Assembly (NCBI GenBank): GCA_946965045.2 | Contig: OX337231.1 | Location: 124,001-188,000 of the forward strand | Origin: Epithemia pelagica | Lineage: Eukaryota > Bacillariophyta > Bacillariophyceae > Surirellales > Surirellaceae | DNA: 64,000 bases | Direction: 5' to 3' | Part shown: piece by piece, positions 10,975 to 20,964 of the stretch | How positions within the stretch are numbered: position 1 is the stretch's first letter | How the letters are laid out: each line of letters begins with the position of its first letter | Position numbers and translations under genes: made by a program | The notes under the pieces: generated by a model | What the model was told of the DNA's origin: nothing | Seen by the model: only the letters and a program-made list of their open reading frames with translations | Database searches by the model: none

Positions 10975-11544
10975 CTCCCTCCTGAAAGAAAATACTTCAC
11001 GGTTTTTTTTTGTTATTTTAGTCGCATAAAAAGATTACGTAGGATCTGGTACAACTCTACAGGAGGACGGCCGGCTCATTCGGAGTATAAAAATTTTAGA
11101 ATAATATGGGGGAACATATTGGTTGACCTGCGCGAGTCTACACTATTATAGGAAAAGTACAACTTTTGTGTGCGACGAGTGAGCAGCACCATGGCCAAAG
11201 GTGCCGTCGTTGACCATGGAATTCAGCATGGAAATGGCACGAATCTTGTCAGTCGCACACATATTCCTACTCTTTGATGCCTCGAGGGGCCGCCCTGAAG
11301 AGGACGTGTTTGGAGCCGCCATAGAAGTGTCAACCGGTGGGCTCTGAAGACCAATGCTCAAAATCACGCCTTTTGAACAATCGTATCTCGTTCCAAAGCA
11401 AGAATCGAACATATAAATAATACACCAATATAGAGCTAATAAGTAGGGCTTTCTAACAAAAAAATTTTTTTGGAAAAAGGACGTTCGCTCGTGAAAATAT
11501 CGCTTTTTTGGTAAAATCGTGAAGTATTTTCTTTCAGGAGGGAG
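10975..11544. mobile_element. Mariner-like MITE with 27-bp perfect terminal inverted repeats
   Basis: A 570-bp element bounded by perfect 27-bp inverted repeats at 10975-11001 and 11518-11544. The outer end is CTCCCTCCTGAAAG. Each end is flanked by TA (10973-10974 and 11545-11546), the target duplication made by Tc1/mariner transposases. The CTCCCTCC terminus matches the start of plant-type mariner-like and Stowaway elements. An internal minus-strand frame (11146-11412) may be a remnant of a transposase N-terminus, so this looks like a deletion derivative that would need a transposase from elsewhere. Confidence 0.88.
11146..11412 (-). pseudogene. Possible mariner transposase N-terminal remnant
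   Basis: An 88-codon frame inside the MITE. The stretch DKIRAISMLNSMVNDGTFGHGA vaguely resembles the start of plant-type mariner-like transposases, where a helix with RxAI/LL is followed by xNGxLxxGA before the helix-turn-helix. There is no DDD/E catalytic domain and no room for one. The resemblance is by eye and weak. If it is not a remnant, this is a chance frame. Confidence 0.3.
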
Positions 11545-11546
11545 TA

Positions 11547-11936
11547 ATTCTTTCTAATGTGTTGTTCTATAGGTGCTATCACGATTATAAATGTGAAATG
11601 ACTCTAGAGAGAAATCGACAGACACTGGAGACACCACGAAAGACAGCATGAACGATTGCATCTGCCCGGCCATTGTATTCGTATGTTCTATGCTTTCTGG
11701 AGCTTCGAAACTGAAGCAAATAATAGTACCTACGCCCTGCCCATGTTTTTGCCGAGTTGTGGAGGTACGACCAACAACCATACACCCCAAACACCAAACA
11801 CACATCATAGCGAAACGATAAACGATGTGCAACGATTTTCTGCAACTTGAGAGCTCATAAAACGGACACGCGTAGAAAAGACACAGAGAAACAGACCCCC
11901 ACATATAGCCTCCATTTCCTTGCTGCTTGTTTGACC
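11547..11936. other. Upstream region of small secreted-protein gene
   Basis: Contains no gene I can support. It separates the MITE from ATG 11937 and presumably holds the promoter. An upstream in-frame ATG-type extension exists, but the signal peptide argues for the later start. Confidence 0.4.
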
Positions 11937-12668
11937 ATGAAGCTTTCCATTGCTGCTCTGTTCTTTGTTTCCGTCCTGGGTGAGTGGTCGCTCTGTTGGT
12001 TGTCAAGAATTGTCCACGTCCATTGTCTCGGTTTTTCTAGAGTGGAAAGGTTTTCCTCCTGGTCCATTTGCTCACCCACAAAAATCACATTTCCTCTCAT
12101 GGCAGGTTTCGCGAGAGCTCGACTTGGCACAAGCACGGAGGACGAAGTCCATGTCCATCGTGAGCTGGCTTCTTTCCCCCTTCCCGAAGGTGCTCTGGGT
12201 CAAGTTCTCCTTTGTAACAATCCAGTAGCACGATCAGAACGCCCGCACATTTACTCCGCTGACACACCTTTCCCAACTTGCAAAACGGCCCCTGAAAATG
12301 GAAACGTACCGTATGGATTGGATTTTGATGCTCTTTTTGATGACAGACAGTCCTTCATTGTCCCAAAGTCTCCAGATGATGATTCCATTGATCTCTTATT
12401 CGATAACTCTGGTTTGAAGCTGTCGAACAATGCTGTTTACGCTCGTGTACGAAAGACAAAAGGCGTATCATTTGGAGTAGTCCGGTGTCCGCGTCAAATG
12501 AATGAATACAGTTCTAGTGCTGAAATCGGTTTCAGTTGGCTAAACTTGGACTTCCTCTGTATCCGGACCAAAAATGGAATGACTGTCAAGATCATGCCCG
12601 GTCCGAAGAGGTATCACTACGAGGATGATGAGAAGGCCATCAAGCTGGCCTATGCTGTAGAAAATTAG
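11937..12668 (+). CDS. Small secreted protein of unknown family, one intron
   Basis: A predicted secreted protein of 201 residues. Exon 1 is 11937-11979 and exon 2 is 12106-12668. The intron 11980-12105 begins GTGAGT and ends GGCAG. Splicing gives the signal peptide MKLSIAALFFVSVLGFARA, which supports both the start and the intron. The mature part contains GQVLLCNNPVARSERPHIYS, a PFPTCK segment, an acidic DFDALFDD region, and a C-terminal strand-rich part with VRCPRQMNEYSSSAEIGF. Four cysteines in the mature part could form two disulfides. I recognise no family. The intron is 126 bases with no in-frame stop, so a retained-intron form would add 42 residues and break the signal peptide. Confidence 0.72.
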   Translation: MKLSIAALFFVSVLGEWSLCWLSRIVHVHCLGFSRVERFSSWSICSPTKITFPLMAGFARARLGTSTEDEVHVHRELASFPLPEGALGQVLLCNNPVARSERPHIYSADTPFPTCKTAPENGNVPYGLDFDALFDDRQSFIVPKSPDDDSIDLLFDNSGLKLSNNAVYARVRKTKGVSFGVVRCPRQMNEYSSSAEIGFSWLNLDFLCIRTKNGMTVKIMPGPKRYHYEDDEKAIKLAYAVEN

Positions 12669-12799
12669 TCGCGTGGTTGACCTGGTTCGGGCTTTGGGCT
12701 TTGGGGCGCCATTGACGTTCCTCCTATACAGGAGACTGGATAGGTCCGCTCCAACATTGCGCCAAGCAATGTATAAATATTATATAGAACGACCTAATC
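12669..12799. other. 3' flank of small secreted-protein gene
   Basis: Short spacer before repeat copy R1-2 with no feature seen. Confidence 0.4.
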
Positions 12800-14340
12800 G
12801 GTAATCCTTCATGAGAAGTCTTCATTTTTGTGGTGTAGAGAATCTTGAAAACGCCCCCATGGAAGAATCTTGGCGTATGTGCACCAATCCGCAACCTCCC
12901 AAACACCGTTGGTCTAAAAATACCCAAAGCAGTGATCACTGTCCCTTCCTCCTAGAGAAACTAGAGGATCATGGTGACTGACTGGGACCCTTCTGACAAG
13001 TTACACGAAACACCTATTTTACGACACCACAGTCTCTGGATGACCACGACCAATTCGACACACTCGCAATACTGTTTGTCGTGTTGGAATTTCTTGTCCA
13101 AGAGGGTACAATCTCCTCCACCACAACCAACATACACGGATCATATTTGCCCCAAGACATGGTGATTGTTGGCTCGATTCGGAGGCATCTGGTTGGCAGG
13201 CTGACACCAACAACGAAACACTGTCATGGTTGTCGTCTTGTGGACTGTAGTGTCTCGGGCGTCGATTAGAACATGTGCACCACCATGGTCGTAACTCCTT
13301 TTGGCAACGCATTGTTGGCAAGCCAAGACAAGACGAGTGAATTGCGAGCGTCATGAACGTTAATGCAGTGTGGGTGGCGGCTGCTCGTCGTTGTCGTCGT
13401 TTCACCAAACACAAGAACAATCATTACAACGACATGTAGGAGACGACGAGAACCTCATCCAAACTCCAAGACCATTGTCTTGTGCGCATTCCGACAGTCA
13501 CCGTCGTCGTCACTCGACTCTTTCATCCAATTCCTTCCTTGTGTGCGTGTGACTTGCGCAGTTTCTTCAAGACGAGTTGCTGCTTCACAACCAAACAGAG
13601 AAGAGTACTTGGTCGACCTTGAAAACAGGTCACTCGTTCCAGAACCACCACCATGCTCATGACCGCTGGCCACTGTGGTCCAGTGTCAGATCGGTAGTCT
13701 CGTGGACGACGCATCCAGGACCCAAGAGCCGAACTGAAAAGGACGGGGAACGGAGCGAGGCATGCACACAGACGACACTGCAACCCTGTCATGGGGAGGC
13801 TCCTCGATCAATTCGGGTAAGACGGGATCCACCAACAACCGCCACCACGAACCAAACCTTGAATCGTTGCCTGTGCATGGCGGGGTCGTTCTTGTACGCG
13901 ACAATGCAACGCAGCAATGACGTGAGAACTAGACACGACGAAGGAACAACCCAGTCGTCCCAATCCGTTTCTCTGGAAACGCTGTATCTGACACACACAT
14001 TTGTCGTCACAATCGAGTCGAGTCATTTCCCTTGCTGTTGTTGCGTGTGGGACAGGACACCCGCATTATTTGCTGGTGGCGTGTGTGATCATTTGGTGAA
14101 ACAGACCAGACGACGCAATGCCGGTCGTGTCATGATGGATGCGACTTGTTGGGAACCACGTCGTTCGTCCACACATGTTGTTGGCGTGGTTCACTTTCGT
14201 GCCGTTCTCGTGATCTGTTGCGTTCACATGCCTCCATTGTTGTCCCCGTACATGGATATCTCGACACGCCTGCAAACACAGTTCCTTTGTCGTCATTGGA
14301 GGCAACGCAACGACGTGCCCGATGCGCGCGCAATGCGATT
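12800..14340. repeat. Dispersed repeat family R1, copy 2
   Basis: Collinear with 8190-10150 (see copy 1). Matching blocks run from about 12830 to 13800, and the tail to 14340 aligns less surely. It lacks the GT microsatellite. A 267-codon plus-strand frame (13577-14380) lies inside, but its composition is unlike the neighbouring genes and it is not conserved as a frame in the other copy. Confidence 0.6.
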
Positions 14341-14709
14341 CAACTATCCCTTTCCTTTAGAGAGAGGTAGGCTTCCGTAGAGTGGAAGACGGAGTACTCC
14401 TAAGCATGGCGTTCGGTCCGACCGATCTCCCATGTGCAGTTCCAATCGAAGAACCAACAGGAACAACGAGGAGAGATTGATCATGTAAACCAAATACACC
14501 CACACAAACAGGCACAAAGCAAACAACACTGTATTATTATTATTATTTCGCCTTTTCATGGCATGAAGCGTCAAATTGCGCTGGTTATCCCGCGGACACG
14601 AATGGTTTACGGGACAAGAGATATGCGTCAAATGCGAAACAGACATGAGATTTATCGTGTACTTTGGACGAAATAGAAGCTCCCGCGCATGAGCAGACCA
14701 CAGACTAAA
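14341..14709. other. Intergenic between repeat R1-2 and EF-hand gene A
   Basis: No gene seen. It contains a short ATT-triplet run near 14532 and is the 3' flank of gene A. Confidence 0.45.
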
Positions 14710-15804
14710 CTAGAAGTTCGCAGGCATGGCCAGACTTGCGAGGAATTCCACAAATTCGACAAAGGACATTTGTCCATCTCGATTGTGATCAGCCTCGTTC
14801 AATATTACCACCATTTCTTCAATTTCTTTCTCGTCAGATTTGTTATCCTCGTTCCGTTCAAGCATGAAATGGATCCATTCGTCGTTGGACAAGAGGTAAT
14901 CGTCATTTTGATCCATTTGGTGAAAGGTTTCAACAACAAAGAGAAAAGTTGTGGGATCGCATTTCGACGAAGATGACGACAACGACGTCAAGACCATGGC
15001 CCAAAATTCGGGAAATTCCAGCATGTCATTGTTATTGACATCAAACTGAAGCAAAGAGATGGTTTAAAGCACACAGCGGCGACAGAAAAAAGAGGAAACG
15101 TTGTGTTAGTCTTATATGTTCCTTGACAAAGGGGATAATGCCAGTACCTGACATACCAATAGCATTTGTTCTGGATCCAACTCCACCACAACGTCGACTT
15201 GTTCCATTGTAGATGTGGTGTTTGATTCGTCTGGATCCAACCAATAGTGCGGCGAAACAACGACTGTCCTCCATTCGTCCATGATCAGAGAGCCTTTTTA
15301 TTGAGGAACAGACGCAATACGAGTGCAACCAAAATTTGTCAGAACAATACGTTTTCTCAAAATGGAAGGGAAGACCAACATCCCCACATAAGAACACGAC
15401 ATACCATTGCCATCTGTATCGTACTGACCAAAGGCTTCCTGTAGTTGCTTCCATTTGTCCTCTTTGACGTTGTCATCAGGAGTCGTCGCATTCGACTGAG
15501 TGGATGTTTGTTTGGGTCGATCGTTGTCCACTGGAATGTGAAGCCTCCTTTTGGGCTATGACTCTTGTCTCCCACGACCACCACGATATCGTCGTCGTCT
15601 TCGTCGTTTGCGATTTGTGGAGGTATTGGGAGTTACACTGGGATCTGTCTTGTTCGTGTGATGGTGGTCCACCAAACGAAGGCTGCTTTCATGATGCTCT
15701 CCCCCTTCTTGAGCACAGATAGCCTCCATATGCAACAGGACCATCCAAAACGAGAGCAACAATCGTTGTTGGGACCACATCGTTCTGTGATGTCTTCTCA
15801 CCAT
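14710..15804 (-). pseudogene. Secreted four-EF-hand protein A with in-frame stop
   Basis: First member of a tandem EF-hand family. Exons on the minus strand are 15804-15405, 15293-15157 and 15045-14710. Introns begin GTATGT and end AG. The start at 15804 gives a signal peptide (MVRRHHRTMWSQQRLLLSFW and onward). EF-hand 1 (DTDGNGSLIMDE) is split by intron 1. EF-hands 2-4 in exon 3 are DVNNNDMLEFPE, DQNDDYLLSNDE and DHNRDGQMSFVE. The full product would be about 290 residues and probably binds calcium in the secretory pathway or outside the cell. In exon 1 a TAG at 15556-15558 interrupts the frame between a basic region (RKRRRRRRYRGGRGRQES) and the LHIPVDND segment that aligns with LHFPVHNAD of gene B. 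Splice sites and EF loops are otherwise intact, so the stop is recent, an error, or removed by an unseen intron. Confidence 0.78.
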
Positions 15805-16443
15805 TGTGGAAGATCTATGGTATCTTTTTAGGTTGATGCACAAAAGAACCGCCTGTTGGATCACTAGATTGGCCCAAATGGGGTCTCCTGTGCACAGAAG
15901 TAATACGGTTGTAAACGTAGATGAATGGTTTGCAAAATGATCGATCTGAAAAGAGTGAGAGTTACGACTAGAGTAATGTCCAAGATGGGAGTTGTTGTTG
16001 TGCCAGTTGTGATCGTAATCATCCAAGATCTAGGTGAGCTATAACCGCCTCCCATGCGGTTTCTATCCCAAAGATCATATGTGCGACCGACTCATGACAT
16101 GAAGAGCGATTCAATTCTTGATTCCAACACCCTGCCTAATTGTGTCGCTCGAATGTCATTGATGTCATAAATTTGAGATTCTCATGTTCGTCGTGTGTGG
16201 TGAAGATTTCATATTCTGTGAGTTGTGCCAATGTGAGAAGAAGATACCCTGCCTGATTTGGATGATGTTTGAATGCGATGTACGTGATTGATTGATGTTG
16301 TTGTTGTTGTTGATTTGTTTTGTTTCTTTGATTCTTGATATTCTGATGATTTGTTGTTCGTTGTTGATATGGGCATTATGGGTTCTGTCGTTTGTTTGAT
16401 GATGGCGGTTTCACTATGGTGTGGTGAGGATGATTGGGCTTGG
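15805..16443. other. 3' flank of truncated copia and upstream region of EF-hand A
   Basis: Holds the 3' untranslated part of the neighbouring copia fragment and the promoter side of gene A. No LTR is recognisable because there is no second copy to compare. A short GTT-triplet run lies near 16300. Confidence 0.4.
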
Positions 16444-19400
16444 TCAATTGGATGGTGCTTGTCGAAGAAAGCATTGAATCCAATAGGGAATTGGACCTTG
16501 GTGAGCGATCAGGGCGGTTTCGGATCCGACAATGGGTTCAACGTGAGCGCCTTGCTCGTTCATGGCCATCGAAGAAGGATCGTCGTCAGCGTTGGAACTG
16601 GGATCAATGTCAGAACAATAGACAAGGGAATGGCACTTGAAGTCAGGACCAGAAAGATTCTTGGTGAAGAGGTCTGCGCTATTGTCAGGTGAGTGAACCC
16701 AAATGGTGTGAATTAATCCATCTTCTTTCATCTCACGGAGAAAATGCCACTTGACGTCGATGTGGCGTGTGCGTCCTCCAACACTCCATGAATGTGTCAA
16801 AGCCAGTGCTCCTTTGCAGTCCATTTGGAGGATCATCGGTTTCTTCACGGTAAGGCCCATTTGTTCGATAACACGCATTCCAAAAAGCATTCGCTGACCC
16901 GTTTCCACTGCTGCTACGATTTCTGCTTCGCTGACTGACAACGTGACGCAATCCTGCATTCGACTCGATTCGGAGATTGGAGCGTCTTGGAGAAAGACGG
17001 AAATGTCAGACACGCTGTGCCGCTTCTCAGGATCCTTGGCAAAGTCAGAGTCGCTGACACCACAAATCTCGAATTCAAAACCATCGCGAGATCCATCCCA
17101 ACAACCAACCGGACGCAGAGTCTTGCTGCAAGTCGACGTGTCCATGCAGAAACGCATGACACGGTACATGGCCTTCAAATGATTCGTGGTAGCCTGCTTC
17201 ATAAACTTGGACAATTCACGGACGGAATTCAGAATGTCAGGCCTTGTCCACTTCATCAAATGCAACAATTTTCCAACTCCACTGCGATAGAGAGACTGTT
17301 TGGTACTGTCCAGATTGGGAGTGCCATCGTCCTTGCGAAGAACCTCACCAGGTGCTGCCGGTGTGGAATAGGGCTGCGGTGCATGAGGGACAGAGAACTC
17401 GTCGGTGAAACTACGGAGTAAGACCGGCTGAGTGAACTTGCACGAGCGGGCTTCACGGTCGATATCGACCTTGCATCCAATGTATTCGGTGAGTACACCA
17501 CAATCATAACAGTCAAAGTGTTCCTTCATGGCGGCCTTCGAATGTAACACGCCTGCCTCCGATCCACAGATCAAGAAATCGTCGACCCAAGACAACCAGA
17601 TGACGAGGCCATAAACGGTCCACGCAAAGTACAGACAGGGATCAGCACGGTTCCGAAGGAATCCAATCAACTGCATGACTTCCTGCACTTTGTTCCAAAA
17701 GGCACGAGCTGCCTGTTTGGTACCGTAGAGTGTCTTGCCTAAGAGAATCAACCAACCTGGTGGATACTTGGATTCCATTCCTTTGGGAATGGTCATCCAC
17801 ATCTTTCTGTCTTTTTCAAAATCACCCAACAAGAAAGCACCCTTGACATCCATCACATGGACGACCCAATTTGCGAGAATAATCAGCACAAAGATGATCA
17901 TGATGGTCATTTCAGATGCTACGGGAGCGAAAGTTGCGTGGCTGTCGTAATGCTCACCGTCAACTTGCTCGTAACCACGGGCATTCAATCGAGCACGAAA
18001 GGTCCCATTGGCCTTCTTTTTCATTGCCCAGACGTTGCTAAGGATCCTGGCGTCAGCAGGAACATCAACTGGAGAACAAGGGATGAAGACACCGTTGTCA
18101 ATCATCCGCTGATACTCCTTCTCAATAGACTCTAACCATTGGTCACGCTCAGGGCCATTAATAGCTTCCTCATACTTCAGAACGTGTAGTTCCTTGGTAT
18201 TCTGGATGCCACCTCCCAAACCGGCTCCAACCATAGCACATTCTTTGGCCAAGTCGGTGGAATTAGCGCTATAGCCTGATGGGACACTGTCGACAGGAAA
18301 CTTGGGAGCCACATAATCTGGATCAATGTCGGCTTGAATGAAGGCACCACTGATGTCAGAAAGGGGATAATCGACGGAAACTTCTTGAAATCCGGAGCGA
18401 ATGTCAGTGACTTGGGGTTCAGGGACGTTGTCTTGATCGTCATAGTGATGACTAGAGTCGCTAAAGTCAGAATCTTCGTGACCAAGAGAAGACATAGTAT
18501 GGTAGTAATTTTGTTCGGCGCGACTGAGAGATAATTGCTGGAAATTGATGCCAGCACATGCATATTCCTCGATCAATCGTCTTGGTGGTCGAATGTGTCG
18601 TCCTGTGCAAGTGACTTGCTCGCGACGAGGAGTTGCAGATGTGAGGACACTCACATTATCGTCGGCATCAGTCGCTTGATCGATTGTCTCCACGGTTGGA
18701 CGTATAATTTCCATGGGTTCATGTGCAGTTGCTTCGGGTTCGTCCTTGGAGTCTGGTTGGGGATTCTCCGGATTCTCGTCGGGGATCATTTCGATAAATG
18801 GAGCAGCGTTATCAATTAAGGGCAAGTCATTGCAATCTGCATAAGTACTTGGATCTACGACTGGGCTGACCATTAGATGAGGTACCGAAGGAGGAGGAAC
18901 AAAATACATGCGTCGAAGCCAAACGACATCACGAGTCAAATGGATCATTTTGGTTGTAGGATTGAACATGCGATAAACATCGCCAGCATGATCTTTACAA
19001 TAGCCCACGAATAGACAGTGAGCACCTCTATCGTTGAGCTTCTTCGAAGTGTCCATTGAAATCTTGACGGTTCCAGCTTCGCCCCATGTACGAAGGTGAT
19101 GGGCAAACTTCGGCAGTTGTCCACACCAATGCTCATACCGTGTCTGAGAGACACCATCAATCTTGATTACAATCAGACCGTCCAATAATGTTGCAGTGTC
19201 AAAGGCAGTCGTCCACAGAAGGTTGCGATACTCTAAAGGTAGGTTAGCTCGATGCATCATAGCTCGTCCTCGCATAGCAATGGTAGAGATGCTAACTTCC
19301 GCTAGGGAGTTTTGCTGGGGAGTATTACGCGCGGTGAATTCGAACTCGATTCCCAACTTCCATGCGACTGACTGTGCTCGTGATTGAAGTAAGATGTTCT

Positions 19401-20184
19401 CGCCGGCGTTGTCAAGGCGGACATGTGTTACACCTAATCCATTAGAGGCCCAACGTTGAAACAATTCGCAGACGGGTTCGACCATTGCATTCTTCGAGGA
19501 ATGGAAAGAGGAGAATTTTAGTTGGGTCTTTCCGTGCACAATCATGCACCATTGGTACTTCTTGGGATACGGCATCGATGGTGTGCGTTGAACCGAACTC
19601 ATGTCAAGATACACACGATTCATGGTGGACTCCTCGCTTGGATCGTATTCGTCGTCAAGTTTGGATTTGGATTTGGATCGAGGAAAGTTCTTGCGACGTG
19701 CTTTACCGGCTGCACAAGCAGCGCATTGATCCATGGTAGTGGTTTCGAGAGTCATGCCAAGGTGTTCAACTATCGATTTGAGTTGATGTTGGCCGATATG
19801 TCCGAGACGATCATGAGCTTGCTGTAGGGACAAAATGGGGCGTTTCTTCGGTTGCATGTTGGTGACAGCATCGACAATTTCGTGTGGAGAGCTTGAAGGT
19901 TGACGTCGTAAGTATAGGCAAAAGATCATTCCTTCTGGTGTGGGAATTACGATATCGAACGTGACACTGACATTGTCTTTGCTGATGACGATTGCTTCAG
20001 ATGAACCGGACAGATTCCAGCCTTGCTTAAGCATTTTAGAGATGCTGAAAAGGTTGAAAGCTGCTGACGGTAGCAGATTCACTCCTGTGAGTCTCGCTGG
20101 TCCGACTTCTTGTCCGTGCTTGTCGTAGCAGAGTCCGGGTAATTCACCAATCAACGAGGGAATCTCCGTCGTGTCATTAGCCAT
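16444..20184 (-). CDS. Ty1/copia pol ORF, 5'-truncated, otherwise open
   Basis: A 1246-residue copia polyprotein fragment with no stop or frameshift. Gag and the protease active site are missing. It starts in the protease C-terminal half (ELPGLCYDKHGQEVGP, LTGVNLLPSAAFNLFSISKM). Then come the integrase zinc motif (HDRLGH...CAACAAGK), integrase D in YLDMSSVQ, D in VRLDNAGEN and E in TPQQNSLAEVS. The reverse transcriptase shows MDVKGAFLLGDFE, LYGTKQAARAFW and WVDDFLI (YVDD variant). RNase H shows DSDFAKDPEKRHS, SVSEAEIVA, DCKGALAL and RHIDVKWHFLRE. The ATG lies exactly at the junction with EF-hand fragment A', and a TAA in the same frame lies just upstream. It belongs to a copia lineage different from the element at 1-4356, judging by protease and integrase motifs. 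No flanking LTR could be identified. Confidence 0.92.
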   Translation of the reverse strand: MANDTTEIPSLIGELPGLCYDKHGQEVGPARLTGVNLLPSAAFNLFSISKMLKQGWNLSGSSEAIVISKDNVSVTFDIVIPTPEGMIFCLYLRRQPSSSPHEIVDAVTNMQPKKRPILSLQQAHDRLGHIGQHQLKSIVEHLGMTLETTTMDQCAACAAGKARRKNFPRSKSKSKLDDEYDPSEESTMNRVYLDMSSVQRTPSMPYPKKYQWCMIVHGKTQLKFSSFHSSKNAMVEPVCELFQRWASNGLGVTHVRLDNAGENILLQSRAQSVAWKLGIEFEFTARNTPQQNSLAEVSISTIAMRGRAMMHRANLPLEYRNLLWTTAFDTATLLDGLIVIKIDGVSQTRYEHWCGQLPKFAHHLRTWGEAGTVKISMDTSKKLNDRGAHCLFVGYCKDHAGDVYRMFNPTTKMIHLTRDVVWLRRMYFVPPPSVPHLMVSPVVDPSTYADCNDLPLIDNAAPFIEMIPDENPENPQPDSKDEPEATAHEPMEIIRPTVETIDQATDADDNVSVLTSATPRREQVTCTGRHIRPPRRLIEEYACAGINFQQLSLSRAEQNYYHTMSSLGHEDSDFSDSSHHYDDQDNVPEPQVTDIRSGFQEVSVDYPLSDISGAFIQADIDPDYVAPKFPVDSVPSGYSANSTDLAKECAMVGAGLGGGIQNTKELHVLKYEEAINGPERDQWLESIEKEYQRMIDNGVFIPCSPVDVPADARILSNVWAMKKKANGTFRARLNARGYEQVDGEHYDSHATFAPVASEMTIMIIFVLIILANWVVHVMDVKGAFLLGDFEKDRKMWMTIPKGMESKYPPGWLILLGKTLYGTKQAARAFWNKVQEVMQLIGFLRNRADPCLYFAWTVYGLVIWLSWVDDFLICGSEAGVLHSKAAMKEHFDCYDCGVLTEYIGCKVDIDREARSCKFTQPVLLRSFTDEFSVPHAPQPYSTPAAPGEVLRKDDGTPNLDSTKQSLYRSGVGKLLHLMKWTRPDILNSVRELSKFMKQATTNHLKAMYRVMRFCMDTSTCSKTLRPVGCWDGSRDGFEFEICGVSDSDFAKDPEKRHSVSDISVFLQDAPISESSRMQDCVTLSVSEAEIVAAVETGQRMLFGMRVIEQMGLTVKKPMILQMDCKGALALTHSWSVGGRTRHIDVKWHFLREMKEDGLIHTIWVHSPDNSADLFTKNLSGPDFKCHSLVYCSDIDPSSNADDDPSSMAMNEQGAHVEPIVGSETALIAHQGPIPYWIQCFLRQAPSN

Positions 20185-20341
20185 TGGGAGTTACACTGGG
20201 ATCTGTCTTGTTCGTGTGATGGTGGTCCACCAGACGAAGGCGGTTTTCATCGTGGTCTCGTCCTCCTCCTCCTTGAGCATGTACTATAGAACCAAACGAG
20301 AGCAGCAATCGCCACATAGTTCTGTTGTGCTTTCTCGCCAT
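20177..20341 (-). pseudogene. EF-hand paralogue fragment A' (signal peptide only)
   Basis: A 54-residue frame starting MARKHNRTMWRLLLSFGS and ending at a TAA created by the junction with copia sequence. It aligns with the first 60 or so residues of gene A, including RLVDHHHTNKTDPSVTPN, which both share exactly. Similarity stops at 20184-20187, where copia pol begins. Upstream DNA to about 20400 is also similar to that upstream of gene A. The rest of A' is absent, so this is the 5' stump of a fourth family member. Confidence 0.75.
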
Positions 20342-20964
20342 GCTGGAAGCATGTTCTATGGTATCTTTTGGATGACGCAGAAAAGAACCGTACCCCGAAC
20401 CCGTTCCTTGCTACCCATGCTATGTTTGCTAGCGAAGTCCGAACGGAAAGTTAGATTGTTTCGAACTACTCCAGGTCCTTTATTATGCCATTGCAGTCCT
20501 CACAAGGCATCCATTCGATTGCAACAAACAGTCTGTCTACTGGTAGTGGGAAGGATATCAAGAGTTGGGTTCCGGTCAACCTTGAGGATCCATCCGGAGC
20601 AGTGACCTTCTGCACGATCCTCACGTGTGCGTGTCACCTCCACATGACAAAACCAAGATTTCTGAACGACGCAACAAACTGTACACGAGATTCAGAATAT
20701 GCACAGACGAAACGTCGTGAAACGACAAAGTACAGTGAGGATTCAAACAGAGCAGCATATTGGATCCAAAGAATACTAACTTCAGAGAACTATCCTGCGT
20801 TTTCGTTTTCGTGTTTTTTTCTACAATGCCCATTTGGTACAGTCCTGTCATCTCAACTGTGAATGGTGGGCCACCAACCAACCTGCTTGATGGAGTTGGA
20901 ATCCTGTTTGCAAGTCTCGTGGAGGATCATATTTTTGTGGTACCAGTCCTTGCGTCATCAATGT
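20342..20964. other. Region upstream of A' and downstream of EF-hand B
   Basis: No gene supported. The part next to A' resembles the gene A promoter side. The rest is the 3' flank of gene B. Confidence 0.45.

Noticed and set aside
13577-14380. 267-codon plus-strand frame
   Set aside because: Lies in repeat copy R1-2, has no recognisable domain or signal peptide, and the collinear copy has no matching frame.
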